Assembly: GCA_949788275.1 (NCBI GenBank)
Contig: OX460916.1
Coordinates: 558,001 to 622,000 of the forward strand
Length of the DNA: 64,000 nucleotides
Reading direction: 5' to 3'
DNA from: Weeksellaceae bacterium
Lineage (GTDB): Bacteria > Bacteroidota > Bacteroidia > Flavobacteriales > Weeksellaceae
Below are positions 28,386 to 37,880 of the stretch, piece by piece. Each line of letters begins with the position of its first letter. Position 1 is the stretch's first letter. The notes below the pieces were generated by a model. It did not search any database. It was given only the letters and a program-made list of their open reading frames with translations, and was not told where the DNA came from. The position numbers and the translations under genes were made by a program.

Positions 28386-29342
28386 ATGAAAAACCAAGCA
28401 TTTTTAGACTTATTATTCGAAGGCCGTAACAAAGCGTACGGCGCTTACGATTTACGAACATCTTCTGATCGTATCCTTTTAAAAGCATTATCATTGGGTG
28501 TTGCTACAGTAACAATTTTAATGGGTGGGGTTTTATATTCATTTAATAAACCAACCGATTTGAATCGTGTTCCTGAAAAAATAGAAGGTGTAACAGTTAC
28601 GATGACTGAACTTGAAAAAGAGAAGAAAGAAGATATAGTGGTTGTGCCTCCCGTAGAAATACCACCAATGGAAGTGAAAAGAAAACAGTTGAATACCGAC
28701 CAGACAAAGCATGTTATTCCCGATCCAACGCGAGATGCGAAGAAGCAAGAAACGGTTAAGAATGTGGAAGAACTTGTAAAGGTAGACTTAGGCGCCACAG
28801 ATCGTATAGGAACAGAAGCGGGAGGCAAGCAAGTTGGCGGGGGTGAAGTGAGTGATGGTGATAAAAATGTAACCGGAAATCAAAACACCAAAGTCACAGA
28901 AGGGCCCGTAACCATTGTAAAAGAAACCCCTGTTGTAAAAACCAAAACCATTACAACACGTCAAGCCACTGTAATGGCTATTTACCCTGGCTGTGAGAAA
29001 GTGAAGGGAAAGGGCAATGACGCGTTAACCAAATGCATGAGCGAGCGAATTTCTCAGCAATTGGCCATGGAACTCGAGGATTTTGCGCAGCGTACAAACG
29101 AACAATCTGGCACACAAATGGTCGCTAAAATGCAGTTTGTAGTGAACCAAAATGGCGAAATAGCGCAGATTAAACCCCTGGAAGGGAGTAATAAAGATTT
29201 AGGTATAGAATCTAAAAAAGCATTGGATAAAATAAACCGTACGTTTCAACGTCGAGGTCAAAAAATTCAACCAGCCCAATTAGAAGACGGTACTTCGGCC
29301 AACTTAATTTTTAGTATCCCCGTTAAATTTCAACAACAATAA
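28386..29342 (+). CDS. TonB family energy-transducer protein
   Basis: 318 residues. A short cytosolic N-terminus (FLDLLFEGRNKAYGAYDLR, the classic Bacteroidota TonB start), one TM segment at ~35-52 (LSLGVATVTILMGGVLYSF), a Pro/Glu/Lys-rich periplasmic linker (VVVPPVEIPPMEVKRK), and a C-terminal domain beginning AIYPGCEKVKGKGND with a CMSERI motif, as in TonB_C-like domains of this phylum. It should carry proton-motive energy from ExbB/ExbD to outer-membrane receptors; exbB and exbD are not in the window. Confidence 0.85.
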   Translation: MKNQAFLDLLFEGRNKAYGAYDLRTSSDRILLKALSLGVATVTILMGGVLYSFNKPTDLNRVPEKIEGVTVTMTELEKEKKEDIVVVPPVEIPPMEVKRKQLNTDQTKHVIPDPTRDAKKQETVKNVEELVKVDLGATDRIGTEAGGKQVGGGEVSDGDKNVTGNQNTKVTEGPVTIVKETPVVKTKTITTRQATVMAIYPGCEKVKGKGNDALTKCMSERISQQLAMELEDFAQRTNEQSGTQMVAKMQFVVNQNGEIAQIKPLEGSNKDLGIESKKALDKINRTFQRRGQKIQPAQLEDGTSANLIFSIPVKFQQQ

Positions 29343-29346
29343 ACAT

Positions 29347-29381
29347 AAAAACCTCTATTCATCATGGTGTAGAGGTTTTTA
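29347..29381 (+). terminator. Intrinsic terminator after the TonB gene
   Basis: aaaaacctcta/tagaggttttt stem with a 12-13 base loop and T-tract. Confidence 0.8.
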
Positions 29382-29481
29382 TTTTGAAAGGTATCGATTG
29401 CTTTAATACACCCTTTTTTTCATTATTTCATGGCTTTAAGAATAACTTCACACAATAAAATTGTAACTTCGTTGCGACATT

Positions 29482-29679
29482 ATGAATAAAAATATTGCAT
29501 ACGGACTTATCGGTTTCGGTTATATGTTAATCGGAATTTTTACTTGGATCTATAAATTTTTCATTATTGAATTAGATAGTATTCAAGCTACTTTATTCGG
29601 GATCTTGTTTGTTATCTACGGAGCTTTTCGTATTTATCGTGCTATAAAAGGGTATAGAAATGACCAAAAAATCAATTAA
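29482..29679 (+). CDS. Small two-TM membrane protein
   Basis: 65 residues with two hydrophobic segments (about 7-28, YGLIGFGYMLIGIFTWIYKF, and 37-55, ATLFGILFVIYGAFRIYRA) and a basic polar end. It resembles small C4-type proteins often found just before a PstS-like lipoprotein gene in flavobacteria. Its 3' end overlaps the next gene by 20 bases, so the two are translated from one message. Function is unknown. Confidence 0.65.
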   Translation: MNKNIAYGLIGFGYMLIGIFTWIYKFFIIELDSIQATLFGILFVIYGAFRIYRAIKGYRNDQKIN

Positions 29680-30616
29680 TATGTTTGGGCTATCTGTCTT
29701 GATAGCCTTTTCAACCTTGGGTTGTAAAAAAGAAAAAACAGAAGTTACCGATCAAAAATCGGCGAATAAAATAGAACGCGCTACCCATAGTTATGGTACA
29801 TTGCAAATGGTTGTTGATCCTAGTTTTAAAAACCTAGCCCACGCTTTGGCCGATATGTATATGGTAGAATACCCTGATGTAAAAATTGAGATTAAAGAAG
29901 AAATCGAAGAAAAAGCGATTAAACAATTTTACGAAGGAGAAGTTCCCCTTTTAATCGTTGGTAAAACCCTTACACAACAACAGCAAGACCACATGTTTGC
30001 CAAAACAGACATTCATTATAAAGCCTCACAAATTGGCTTAGATGCCGCGATTTTTATTACTTCGGTAAATAATCCGATAACAGAAATTAGCGAAAAAACA
30101 ATCCAAGAGAATTTATACAAAGAAAATCCGGCTGTTACCTTTGTATTCGATCATCCCAACTCGGTCAATTTTAATACAGTAAACAGCAGACTAAATCTTA
30201 CGGTGCCAAAAGATAAGAAAGTTCCTGCTATGGGCGATGCTGAGAAAGTGATAGACTATGTGCAGAAAAACCCCAAAGCAATTGGTATTATTGGCTTAAA
30301 CGTTTTAAGCGACGAACACAATCCTACGATTAAGAAATACTTAGAAAACGTAAAAATACTGGGCATTGAAAACCCCAAAGGTGAAGTTTATTACCCCGAC
30401 AACAACACGATACGAAAAGGACAGTATTCCTTTTATAGACCTATTTATATACTGAAAAACGAAAAAGGATTTGGTATTGGTGCGGGCTTAACTCGTTTTA
30501 CAGGCTCACAACGCGGCCAAAAAATTGTTTTGCGTGAAAACCTTCAACCGTATTACCTTTTTAAACGAGAAGTCGTCTTAAAATCGGAACCGTTGAACAA
30601 ACCAAAAAGAGATTAA
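29660..30616 (+). CDS. PstS-like phosphate-binding (substrate-binding) lipoprotein
   Basis: 318 residues; the lipobox LGC gives a lipidated Cys near residue 22. The mature part has the periplasmic-binding-protein pattern of the PstS family (YGTLQMVVDPSFKNLAHALADM, GLDAAIFITS, KAIGIIGLNVLSDE, RPIYILKNEKGFGIGAGLTRF). No ABC permease or ATPase genes are adjacent. In flavobacteria such genes commonly sit close to tonB/exbD, as here, so it may act in a TonB-linked envelope function rather than classical phosphate import; that is inference. Confidence 0.8.
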   Translation: MTKKSINMFGLSVLIAFSTLGCKKEKTEVTDQKSANKIERATHSYGTLQMVVDPSFKNLAHALADMYMVEYPDVKIEIKEEIEEKAIKQFYEGEVPLLIVGKTLTQQQQDHMFAKTDIHYKASQIGLDAAIFITSVNNPITEISEKTIQENLYKENPAVTFVFDHPNSVNFNTVNSRLNLTVPKDKKVPAMGDAEKVIDYVQKNPKAIGIIGLNVLSDEHNPTIKKYLENVKILGIENPKGEVYYPDNNTIRKGQYSFYRPIYILKNEKGFGIGAGLTRFTGSQRGQKIVLRENLQPYYLFKREVVLKSEPLNKPKRD

Positions 30617-30631
30617 ATTCAATAGAAATAC

Positions 30632-30666
30632 AAAAAGGCTAAAACAGATGTTTTAGCCTTTTTTTG
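30632..30666 (+). terminator. Intrinsic terminator
   Basis: aaaaaggctaaaac/gttttagccttttt, a 14-bp stem with a T-run. Confidence 0.88.
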
Positions 30667-30730
30667 ATCGTGGTTAGATCATCCATATGGTTGGTTAACT
30701 TACACGAATAAATAAATACCTTTTTAAGGT

Positions 30731-30844
30731 GGGCGCCCACTGCGTGCCGGGCTATCCGTTCCCAATCTTGGCAACAAGAAAATCCATTTTCAGATCAACA
30801 TGAGGCGATGTTGCCAAGGATTTCCACTTCTATCCCTGGCGCGA
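30731..30844 (+). repeat. REP-like intergenic repeat, copy R3
   Basis: GGGCGCCCACTGCGTGCCGG, GGCTATCCGTTCCCAATC, inner stem cttggcaac/gttgccaag, then GGATTTCCACTTCTATCCCT and GGCGCG. Its subtype matches the repeat interrupted by IS110. Confidence 0.8.
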
Positions 30845-30878
30845 ATTGGTTTAATCTGTTAGGGTTTAAAGTTGATAC

Positions 30879-31118
30879 AAGCGCTAGGAATTCTTGCTTT
30901 GTATTTATGGGGCTATTATAGTTAGAAACCTTAACCCCCTTTCACCTAGCGCTATAAAAAAGTTCTTTATTTTCATGAATAACTTTACTTAGTTAAAGCG
31001 ATTGAAGCAATAGGAATGCTAGATTTAAGGGTATTATTTTACATGCTGCATAACCTTAAACCATTAAACCCTAAAACCCCGCTATAAAAATGTTCTTCGA
31101 ACTTTTTTATAGCGCTAG
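30879..31118. repeat. Compound island of degenerate repeats and hairpins
   Basis: Between R3 and R4 the sequence is built from decayed repeat pieces: agcgctagg at 30879 and cctagcgct at 30945 are inverted copies; a 20-bp perfect inverted repeat links 30946-30965 with 31099-31118; gattgaagcaat at about 31000 recurs in R4; and 31081-31113 forms its own hairpin (gctataaaaa/ttttttatagc). No ORF is supported. Confidence 0.65.
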
Positions 31119-31214
31119 TTAGCGGCAGGGATTGAAGCAATTGTTTAAGCTTTTGGGTGGAGTGGAACGCAACCCAAAAGCGAGTGCGGAAAGCCCGGCG
31201 CGCAGCGGCCGCCC
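31119..31214 (-). repeat. REP-like intergenic repeat, copy R4
   Basis: On the minus strand: GGGCGGCCGCTGCGCGCCGG, GGCTTTCCGCACTCGC, inner stem cttttgggt/acccaaaag, then TTGCTTCAATCCCTGCCGC. Same subtype as R1. Confidence 0.8.
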
Positions 31215-31329
31215 AAAATAGATTTAAAATAACCGATGAGATGGTGCGTGGAGATTGAATTACTTGAAAAGGCATTTGGTAGATATGGTCTTTAAAGATT
31301 ACCTTTGTTTTTGTAAAAAATTAAGAACA

Positions 31330-32304
31330 ATGCCAAGAGTACTTACGGGAATCCAAGCAACAGGAACACCACATTTAGGAAATATTTTAGGGGCGATACA
31401 GCCAGCAATTGAAATGACACAAGCCGAAGGAAATGACGCTTTTATTTTTATTGCCGATTTGCATTCGATTACCCAAATTAAAGACCCTGAGGTTTTAAGA
31501 CAGAACACTTATGAAGTTGCTGCAACCTGGCTTGCGTTAGGTTTAGACACATCGAAAGTGGTTTTTTATCGCCAATCTGATGTAACGGAAACAACAGAGT
31601 TGACTTGGTATTTACTCAATTTTTTCCCTTTTCAACGTTTAACATTGGCCCATTCGTTTAAAGATAAACAAGATTACTTAGCCGATGTCAATGCAGGGTT
31701 GTTTACCTACCCCATTTTAATGGCGGCGGATATTTTATTATACGATGCCGAATTGGTGCCTGTTGGTAAAGATCAACAACAACATTTAGAGATTACACGG
31801 GATGTCGCTTCACGTTTTAACCATCAAATGGGTGAAACGTTTGTGTTGCCCGATGCGAAGATCGACGAAAATGTGATGTTGGTTCCAGGAGCCGATGGTG
31901 AAAAGATGAGTAAATCGCGCAATAATTTTATCAATATATTCTTACCAGAGAAGCAATTACGTAAACAAGTAATGGCTATTGAAACCGATTCTACTCCGTT
32001 AGAAGATCCTAAAGATCCAGATACCGATAAGGTTTTTGCCATTTACAGATTGATCGCAACACCAGAGCAAACCGAAGAAATGCGTCAGAATTATTTAAAC
32101 GGAGGCTATGGCTATGGCCATGCAAAGCAAGCTTTGTACGAGTTAATCTTAGATAAATATGCCGATGCCCGTCTTAAATTCGATGCCCTTTTAAATGATA
32201 AAGATACCCTAGATGCCTTTTTAGAAAATGGTGCCTTAAGAGCAAGAGTTGTTGCCCAAACCGTTTTAAAACGCGTGCGAGAAAAACTAGGATTAAAGCC
32301 ATAG
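31330..32304 (+). CDS. trpS: Tryptophan-tRNA ligase
   Basis: 324 residues from the ATG at 31330. A longer frame from a TTG at 31255 adds 25 residues that the family lacks, whereas PRVLTGIQATGTPHLGN at the very start is the normal beginning. The class I signature PHLGN (HIGH equivalent, residues ~14-18) and KMSKS loop (GADGEKMSKSRNNFINIF) are both present, with the GKDQQQHLEITRDVA dimer/tRNA-binding segment. Charges tRNA-Trp in the cytosol. Monocistronic; the suf operon promoter follows about 65 bases downstream. Confidence 0.97.
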   Translation: MPRVLTGIQATGTPHLGNILGAIQPAIEMTQAEGNDAFIFIADLHSITQIKDPEVLRQNTYEVAATWLALGLDTSKVVFYRQSDVTETTELTWYLLNFFPFQRLTLAHSFKDKQDYLADVNAGLFTYPILMAADILLYDAELVPVGKDQQQHLEITRDVASRFNHQMGETFVLPDAKIDENVMLVPGADGEKMSKSRNNFINIFLPEKQLRKQVMAIETDSTPLEDPKDPDTDKVFAIYRLIATPEQTEEMRQNYLNGGYGYGHAKQALYELILDKYADARLKFDALLNDKDTLDAFLENGALRARVVAQTVLKRVREKLGLKP

Positions 32305-32367
32305 ATTTTATTCGTTAAGGTATAGTTATAATTTATCCATTTAGTTATTTAATCTCATTCTTAATTG

Positions 32368-32375
32368 TACCTTTG
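32368..32375 (+). promoter_or_regulatory. -7 promoter element of the suf operon
   Basis: TACCTTTG, a perfect TAnnTTTG, 31 bases before the ATG of the sufA-like gene. It is the only clear promoter seen ahead of the suf genes. Confidence 0.6.
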
Positions 32376-32406
32376 TAGTGATTTAATAACCGATAAATTT
32401 ATTATC

Positions 32407-32736
32407 ATGATTAAAGTATCAGAAGAAGCAAAAAATAAAATAGCATCCTTAATGCAAGAAGAAGGTTCGTCGATAGAAGAATCTTTTGTAAGAGTAGGAG
32501 TAACCAGTGGTGGTTGTTCAGGATTATCGTATAATTTAGTATTCGATAAAGAACAGAAACCAGAAGATAAAATATTTGAAGACAACAATGTACGCATCTT
32601 AATCGATAAGAAATCGTTCCTGTACTTGGTCGGTATGACCCTAGAGTATTCAGGTGGTTTAAACGGAAAAGGATTTATTTTTAATAATCCCAATGCCAAT
32701 CGTACATGTGGTTGTGGAGAAAGTTTTGCCGTTTAA
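32407..32736 (+). CDS. Fe-S cluster carrier, SufA/IscA/ErpA (HesB) type
   Basis: 109 residues from the ATG at 32407, chosen over an upstream TTG-type start because the A-type carrier fold begins here (IKVSEEAKNKI) and the promoter element lies just upstream. The three conserved cysteines are present: GGCSGLSY near residue 38 and TCGCGESF at the C-terminus. It accepts Fe-S clusters from the SufBCD scaffold and passes them to target proteins. First gene of the suf operon; the next gene starts 3 bases after its stop. Cannot be placed among SufA, IscA and ErpA with certainty. Confidence 0.92.
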   Translation: MIKVSEEAKNKIASLMQEEGSSIEESFVRVGVTSGGCSGLSYNLVFDKEQKPEDKIFEDNNVRILIDKKSFLYLVGMTLEYSGGLNGKGFIFNNPNANRTCGCGESFAV

Positions 32737-32739
32737 GAC

Positions 32740-33600
32740 ATGAAGCAATACCTTTTCGTTTTCTCGTTACTGTTCAGTTATTTTGCAACCGCACAAGCTA
32801 CAATTAAAGAGGCTGATTTAATGGTTTTTGAACCCACTTTAGCATCAAAAAAATTGAATACAGCCTATGCTGAAAATATGTTTTTTGGGTTGTTTGGAAT
32901 TAAGCCTTTGGTAAACGCGATTCCGGTTGATTTAAAAAATGTAAAAGAAATAACAGTGTCAAGTGCATCCTTTACAGGGAAAAAGAAAAAAGTATTTAGC
33001 GCCAAATACAATCCCAAAGGTCAGTTGGTTAGTTTTGAATTGATGGAAGAGTTAGGGAAGCCTTTACAGGTGAACTATGCCTACAAGGATGATGTGATTC
33101 AGCACGAAACCATAACAACCAAAGATCAAGGGACTAAACAGCATGCGTTTTATTATCAAGGAGATAAGATGTATGTAAAGAATGCCAATCAACTCTTTGA
33201 CGTAATTTGGTTGGAAGACCAAATCATGATGAAAAAAACCTTCCTAGAAGAAAAACTAGGGTTTGAAGACCGATTAATGCATAATTGCCGAATAACGAAG
33301 TCGTTAGGGCAAGACATTAATAAGGTATGTTTCAGTTCAACAAGCTTAATGCTTCCTTTTAAAATAAAAGAATATACACCCGATGTGAATGTAAAAACAC
33401 AGAAAGTGAATATGCTTGAAGGCGGTACAAGCGAGATTGTTGCTGAATCTGATAAACAATACGGTATAATTAAACAGGGGACTAAGCAATTTACGATCCT
33501 TTTGAATAAAGATAACCGTATACAACAGTTTAATTTTTTAGGTAATGCCGCCGAAAAACAGAATCCATTGAATTTCGAATTTACCTATTCATATTATTAA
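32740..33600 (+). CDS. Exported protein of unknown function within the suf operon
   Basis: 286 residues with a signal peptide (FSYFATAQ, about residue 19). The rest is beta-rich with repeated short hairpins ([51 protein letters not shown]), reminiscent of YD/RHS-like or MORN-like strand repeats, but I cannot assign a family. It lies 3 bases after sufA and 7 before sufB, so it is transcribed with them. An exported protein among cytosolic Fe-S assembly genes is unexpected, and any link to Fe-S metabolism is unproven. Confidence 0.65.
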   Translation: MKQYLFVFSLLFSYFATAQATIKEADLMVFEPTLASKKLNTAYAENMFFGLFGIKPLVNAIPVDLKNVKEITVSSASFTGKKKKVFSAKYNPKGQLVSFELMEELGKPLQVNYAYKDDVIQHETITTKDQGTKQHAFYYQGDKMYVKNANQLFDVIWLEDQIMMKKTFLEEKLGFEDRLMHNCRITKSLGQDINKVCFSSTSLMLPFKIKEYTPDVNVKTQKVNMLEGGTSEIVAESDKQYGIIKQGTKQFTILLNKDNRIQQFNFLGNAAEKQNPLNFEFTYSYY

Positions 33601-33607
33601 AATAAAA

Positions 33608-35065
33608 ATGAGTAACACAAAATATACAGAAGATGATCTGCGTGAAGATCTAGCCGCTCCAAGAGAATACGAATTTGGTTGGTCAACGGATATGGAATAT
33701 GAAGATTTTCCAATCGGTTTGAATGAAGACATTGTTCGTGCGATTTCTGCTAAAAAGGAAGAGCCAGAGTGGATGACAGAATGGCGTTTAGCTGCTTACC
33801 GTGAATGGTTGAAAATGGAAGAACCAGAATGGGCCAATGTCCATTACGAAAAACCCGATTTTCAGGCTATTCGTTATTATGCCGCTCCAAAGATTAAAAA
33901 AGAATTGGAGAGTTTAGATGAGGTAGATCCTGATTTATTAAAAACATTTGAACGTTTAGGAATATCGTTAGACGAACAAAAACGTTTATCGGGTGTAGCC
34001 ATTGATGCCGTAATTGATTCGGTTTCTGTAAAAACAACTTTCCGTGAAACACTCGGAGAAAAAGGAATCATCTTTATGTCGATTAGTGAAGCGATTAGAG
34101 AATATCCTGATTTAGTGAAAAAGTATATTGGACGTGTGGTACCCCCAACAGACAATTACTATGCGGCATTAAACTCAGCCGTTTTTTCAGACGGATCGTT
34201 TTGTTACATTCCAAAAGGCGTTCGTTGTCCAATGGAGTTATCGACGTATTTTCGTATTAATCAAGCTGGAACAGGTCAGTTTGAGCGTACCTTATTGGTG
34301 GCCGACGAAGGATCTTATGTTTCGTACTTAGAGGGATGTACAGCGCCTCAGCGAGATGAAAACCAACTGCATGCAGCTGTTGTAGAATTAATCGCGATGG
34401 ATGGTGCAGAAATTAAATATTCGACTGTTCAAAACTGGTATCCTGGTGATGAAAATGGTCTAGGAGGAGTTTTTAACTTTGTAACCAAACGGGCTGTTTG
34501 TGAGAAAAACGCTAAAGTTTCGTGGACACAGGTAGAAACAGGTTCTGCCGTTACATGGAAATACCCTTCGTGTATTTTAAAAGGTGATAATTCGGTGGGT
34601 GAGTTTTACTCAATCGCGGTAACCAATCACTTTCAACAAGCAGATACAGGTACCAAAATGATTCATATCGGTAAAAACTCAAAATCGACCATTATCTCAA
34701 AAGGGATTTCAGCGGGTCGCTCTCAAAACTCTTACCGAGGTTTGGTGAAAATTATGGCAGGTGCTGAAGGTGCTCGTAATTTTTCTCAATGTGATTCATT
34801 ATTAATGGGGAACGATTGTGGTGCACATACCTTTCCATACATTGAAATAAAAAATAAATCGGCCCAACTGGAACACGAAGCAACCACTTCTAAAATTGGA
34901 GAGGATCAATTGTTTTACTGTAACCAACGTGGTATTGATACCGAAAAAGCCATTGCCCTAATCGTTAACGGATTTAGCCGCGAGGTATTGGATAAATTAC
35001 CAATGGAATTTGCGGTAGAAGCCAAAAAATTATTAGAAATTTCCTTGGAAGGATCAGTAGGGTAG
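33608..35065 (+). CDS. sufB: Fe-S cluster assembly scaffold subunit SufB
   Basis: 485 residues, full length. Characteristic blocks include [74 protein letters not shown] and [20 protein letters not shown] near the C-terminus, containing the conserved cysteines used in cluster assembly. Forms the SufB-SufC2-SufD scaffold in the cytosol. It is separated from sufC by 543 bases that contain an inserted four-helix-bundle gene, where most relatives have the two genes close together. Confidence 0.97.
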   Translation: MSNTKYTEDDLREDLAAPREYEFGWSTDMEYEDFPIGLNEDIVRAISAKKEEPEWMTEWRLAAYREWLKMEEPEWANVHYEKPDFQAIRYYAAPKIKKELESLDEVDPDLLKTFERLGISLDEQKRLSGVAIDAVIDSVSVKTTFRETLGEKGIIFMSISEAIREYPDLVKKYIGRVVPPTDNYYAALNSAVFSDGSFCYIPKGVRCPMELSTYFRINQAGTGQFERTLLVADEGSYVSYLEGCTAPQRDENQLHAAVVELIAMDGAEIKYSTVQNWYPGDENGLGGVFNFVTKRAVCEKNAKVSWTQVETGSAVTWKYPSCILKGDNSVGEFYSIAVTNHFQQADTGTKMIHIGKNSKSTIISKGISAGRSQNSYRGLVKIMAGAEGARNFSQCDSLLMGNDCGAHTFPYIEIKNKSAQLEHEATTSKIGEDQLFYCNQRGIDTEKAIALIVNGFSREVLDKLPMEFAVEAKKLLEISLEGSVG

Positions 35066-35182
35066 CCGTATAATTTGAAGGTTACAAATTGTTTAAGGTT
35101 TATTAGTTTAATGTTTAAGGTTTTTTTTCTTGTCGATTGAATTTAAGATGTTTAAATTGCTTTTGCTTTTAAATGTTCAGTC

Positions 35183-35575
35183 ATGGCAACCATATATAAA
35201 TTTGAAGATTTGCAAGTGTGGAAAGATGCAAGAGATTTAGCAAAACAATTAAAACAATTAATTGATCTAAATAATGATTTTAAAAGAGACTATAAATTTT
35301 CTAGTCAATTACGAGCCTCAAGTGGTTCAATAATGGATAATATAGCTGAAGGATTTGAAAGAAATGGTAATATGGAATTTAGACAATTCCTATCCATAGC
35401 AAAAGGATCTGCTGGAGAAACAAAATCGCAGATTTATAGAGCTTTAGACTATAATTATTTTAAACCTGAAGATACCAAGGATATGATTGTTTTACTTGAA
35501 AATATAAGTAAGCAGTTGAATAATTTAATTAAATATTTAAATAAAAAGGACTTTAAAGGAACCAAGTATCAATAA
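35183..35575 (+). CDS. Four-helix-bundle protein (S23/IVP family)
   Basis: 130 residues. The family pattern is clear: FEDLQVWKDARDLAKQLKQL, QLRASSGSIMDNIAEGFER, FRQFLSIAKGSAGETKSQ and YRALDYNYF. These small helical proteins were first seen as ORFs in 23S rRNA intervening sequences and occur widely in intergenic insertions in Bacteroidota; relatives form pentamers and some (Avd) serve diversity-generating retroelements, but no reverse transcriptase is present here. The flanks are T/A-rich (tttaaggttta and taaactttaaa, roughly inverted), suggesting that the gene arrived as a small mobile cassette between sufB and sufC. Confidence 0.88.
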   Translation: MATIYKFEDLQVWKDARDLAKQLKQLIDLNNDFKRDYKFSSQLRASSGSIMDNIAEGFERNGNMEFRQFLSIAKGSAGETKSQIYRALDYNYFKPEDTKDMIVLLENISKQLNNLIKYLNKKDFKGTKYQ

Positions 35576-35608
35576 ACTTTTAAACTTTAAATTCTAAACT
35601 AAGATAGT

Positions 35609-36361
35609 ATGTTAGACATTAAAAATTTACACGCTTCAATTGAAGATAACGAAATATTAAAGGGATTAAATTTAAAGATTAATCCAGGTGAAGTTCATGC
35701 GATTATGGGACCAAATGGTGCTGGAAAAAGTACCTTAAGTTCTGTTATTGCTGGAAAAGAAGAATACGAAGTAGGGGAAGGAACAATTAATTTCCTAGGT
35801 GAAGACATTTTAGAGTTAGCGCCAGAAGACCGTGCGCATAAAGGAATCTTTTTATCGTTTCAATACCCAATCGAAATTCCAGGTGTATCGGTAACGAACT
35901 TCATCAAAACTTCAATCAACGAGACCAGAAAAGCACAAGGTTTACCAGAGATGAAGGCGGCTGAAATGTTGAAATTAATTCGCGAAAAATCGGAATTATT
36001 AGGCATTAAAAAAGACTTTTTATCTCGTTCATTAAACGAAGGTTTCTCGGGTGGAGAGAAAAAACGAAATGAAATTTTTCAAATGTTAATGTTAAATCCA
36101 AAATTAGCCATCTTAGATGAAACCGATTCTGGACTAGACATTGATGCTTTACGTATTGTTGCTGAAGGAGTGAATGCATTCCGTAACGAAGGAAACGCTG
36201 TGTTGTTAATTACACACTACCAACGTTTATTGGATTATATTGTACCTGATTTTGTTCACGTTTTAGCCGATGGTAAAATTGTGAAGTCAGGGGATAAAAA
36301 TTTAGCGTTAGAATTAGAAGAGAAAGGCTACGACTGGGTTAAGGACGGAGCGGCTATCTAA
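35609..36361 (+). CDS. sufC: Fe-S cluster assembly ATPase SufC
   Basis: 250 residues, ABC-type ATPase. Walker [10 protein letters not shown] (about residues 35-43), signature [14 protein letters not shown], Walker [13 protein letters not shown] and the switch histidine in [12 protein letters not shown] are intact. The SufC-specific Q-loop/signature region ([15 protein letters not shown]) separates it from transporters. It powers cluster assembly on SufB/SufD. It follows the inserted four-helix gene by 33 bases and precedes sufD by 72. Confidence 0.97.
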   Translation: MLDIKNLHASIEDNEILKGLNLKINPGEVHAIMGPNGAGKSTLSSVIAGKEEYEVGEGTINFLGEDILELAPEDRAHKGIFLSFQYPIEIPGVSVTNFIKTSINETRKAQGLPEMKAAEMLKLIREKSELLGIKKDFLSRSLNEGFSGGEKKRNEIFQMLMLNPKLAILDETDSGLDIDALRIVAEGVNAFRNEGNAVLLITHYQRLLDYIVPDFVHVLADGKIVKSGDKNLALELEEKGYDWVKDGAAI

Positions 36362-36433
36362 TGATCTAACTTGAAAAGAAGCGGTATCCTAACAGATTAA
36401 GCGACTTTTTAAATTCTATATAATATAATAAAC

Positions 36434-37753
36434 ATGATTGATTTAAAAGAAAATTTAATCTCTCGTCATTTCGTTTTTAACGAAAAAAATAAAGTCAATA
36501 AAGACATCGCTAACCTTCGTCAAGAAGCAATCGAAGTTTTTAAAGACAAAGGTTTTCCAAACCGTAAAGACGAAGAGTGGAAATATACAAATCTTGCCCC
36601 TTTATTAAAACTGGACTATAAACTGTTTCCGGAAGATGAAGTGGCCATTGAATACAAAGACATTAAAAAATACTTAATTCACGATATCGATTCTTATGTG
36701 ATCGTTTTTGTGAATGGAAAATACTCATCATTTTTGTCGAATACAACCCATGACGAAGCGGATATTTGTGTATTGTCTAGTGCCTTACACAAGAGTAAAT
36801 TTCAAAGTGTTATCGAAAATTATTACGGTAAAATAGCTGCGAAAGATGATGGATTAGTCGCCTTAAATACTTCGTTTGCGAAGGATGGCGCTTTTATCTA
36901 CATTCCAAACAACACCATTTTATCTAAACCTATTCAGGTGCTTTACTTTTCAACGGGTGTTACCTCAGAAGTAATGTACCAGCCAAGAAACCTAATTGTC
37001 GTTGGCGATAATGCGCAAGTTCAAATTATAGAAAGACACCAAACATTAGACGATAAAGCAAACTTAACGAATGCCGTAACCGAAGTCAATGTTGGTCGTA
37101 ATGCCGATTTGCAAATCTATAAATTCCAAAACGATTCTGATGCCGTTTCGTTAATTGATCATACGTACATTAATCAAGAGCGCGATTCTCAAGCAGCTGT
37201 TTTTACTTTTTCTTTTGGCGGAAAAATTGTTCGTAACAATTTAAACTTCTACCAAAACGGAGAAAACTGTAATTCAATCTTAGATGGTATTACCATTATA
37301 GACGGAAAACAACACATCGATCACCATACATTTGTAGAACACAATGCACCCCATTGTGAATCACATGAAATGTATAAAGGAATCTATTCAGATAAAGCAC
37401 ACGGTGTATTTAACGGAAAAATTTATGTGCACAGAGAAGCACAAAAATTAAACGCATTCCAACAAAATAACAACGTTTTATTATCAGACGAAGCTTCTAT
37501 TGACTCGAAACCACAATTAGAAATTTTTGCAGACGATGTAAAGTGTTCACATGGTTGTACCGTAGGTCAATTAGAAGAAGAATCATTATTTTACATGCAA
37601 CAAAGAGGTATCCCTAAGAAAGAAGCGAAAGCGTTATTATTATATGCCTTTGCATCAGATGCCTTACGTCATGTAAGCATACCACAGATTACAAACCGTG
37701 TTCACGGCTTAATTGCACACAAATTAGGTGTACAATTAGACTTTGAATTATAA
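36434..37753 (+). CDS. sufD: Fe-S cluster assembly subunit SufD
   Basis: 439 residues. Starts with the typical helical N-terminus ending in FPNRKDEEWKYTNLAPLLKL, followed by the beta-helix shared with SufB (ERHQTLDDKANLTNAV, DHHTFVEHNAPHCESHEMYK, AQKLNAFQQNNNVLLSDEAS) and the C-terminal FADDVKCSHGCTVGQLEEES helix pair. The His and Cys residues of the SufB-SufD interface are kept. Part of the cytosolic SufBC2D scaffold. Confidence 0.97.
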   Translation: MIDLKENLISRHFVFNEKNKVNKDIANLRQEAIEVFKDKGFPNRKDEEWKYTNLAPLLKLDYKLFPEDEVAIEYKDIKKYLIHDIDSYVIVFVNGKYSSFLSNTTHDEADICVLSSALHKSKFQSVIENYYGKIAAKDDGLVALNTSFAKDGAFIYIPNNTILSKPIQVLYFSTGVTSEVMYQPRNLIVVGDNAQVQIIERHQTLDDKANLTNAVTEVNVGRNADLQIYKFQNDSDAVSLIDHTYINQERDSQAAVFTFSFGGKIVRNNLNFYQNGENCNSILDGITIIDGKQHIDHHTFVEHNAPHCESHEMYKGIYSDKAHGVFNGKIYVHREAQKLNAFQQNNNVLLSDEASIDSKPQLEIFADDVKCSHGCTVGQLEEESLFYMQQRGIPKKEAKALLLYAFASDALRHVSIPQITNRVHGLIAHKLGVQLDFEL

Positions 37754-37807
37754 TACATCATTCATTTCTCTGCTGCCTTTAGCGCCAGGGATTTAATGCT
37801 AATACAT

Positions 37808-37836
37808 GGTAAGTATTCTAACTTAGAGTACTTACT
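37808..37836 (+). promoter_or_regulatory. Hairpin between sufD and sufS
   Basis: ggtaagtattct/agagtacttact with a 5-base loop, followed by attttta. It lies in the 127-base gap and may weaken read-through to sufS or protect the upstream message. A decayed REP-like fragment (tagcgccagggat, around 37780) lies just before it. Low confidence. Confidence 0.35.
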
Positions 37837-37880
37837 ATTTTTATTTGTAACAACAACGAATACCCCAAAAATTGAACGCT

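Noticed and set aside
35183-35575. Avd accessory gene of a diversity-generating retroelement
   Set aside because: No reverse transcriptase, template repeat or variable repeat is found nearby; the general S23/IVP family fits better.
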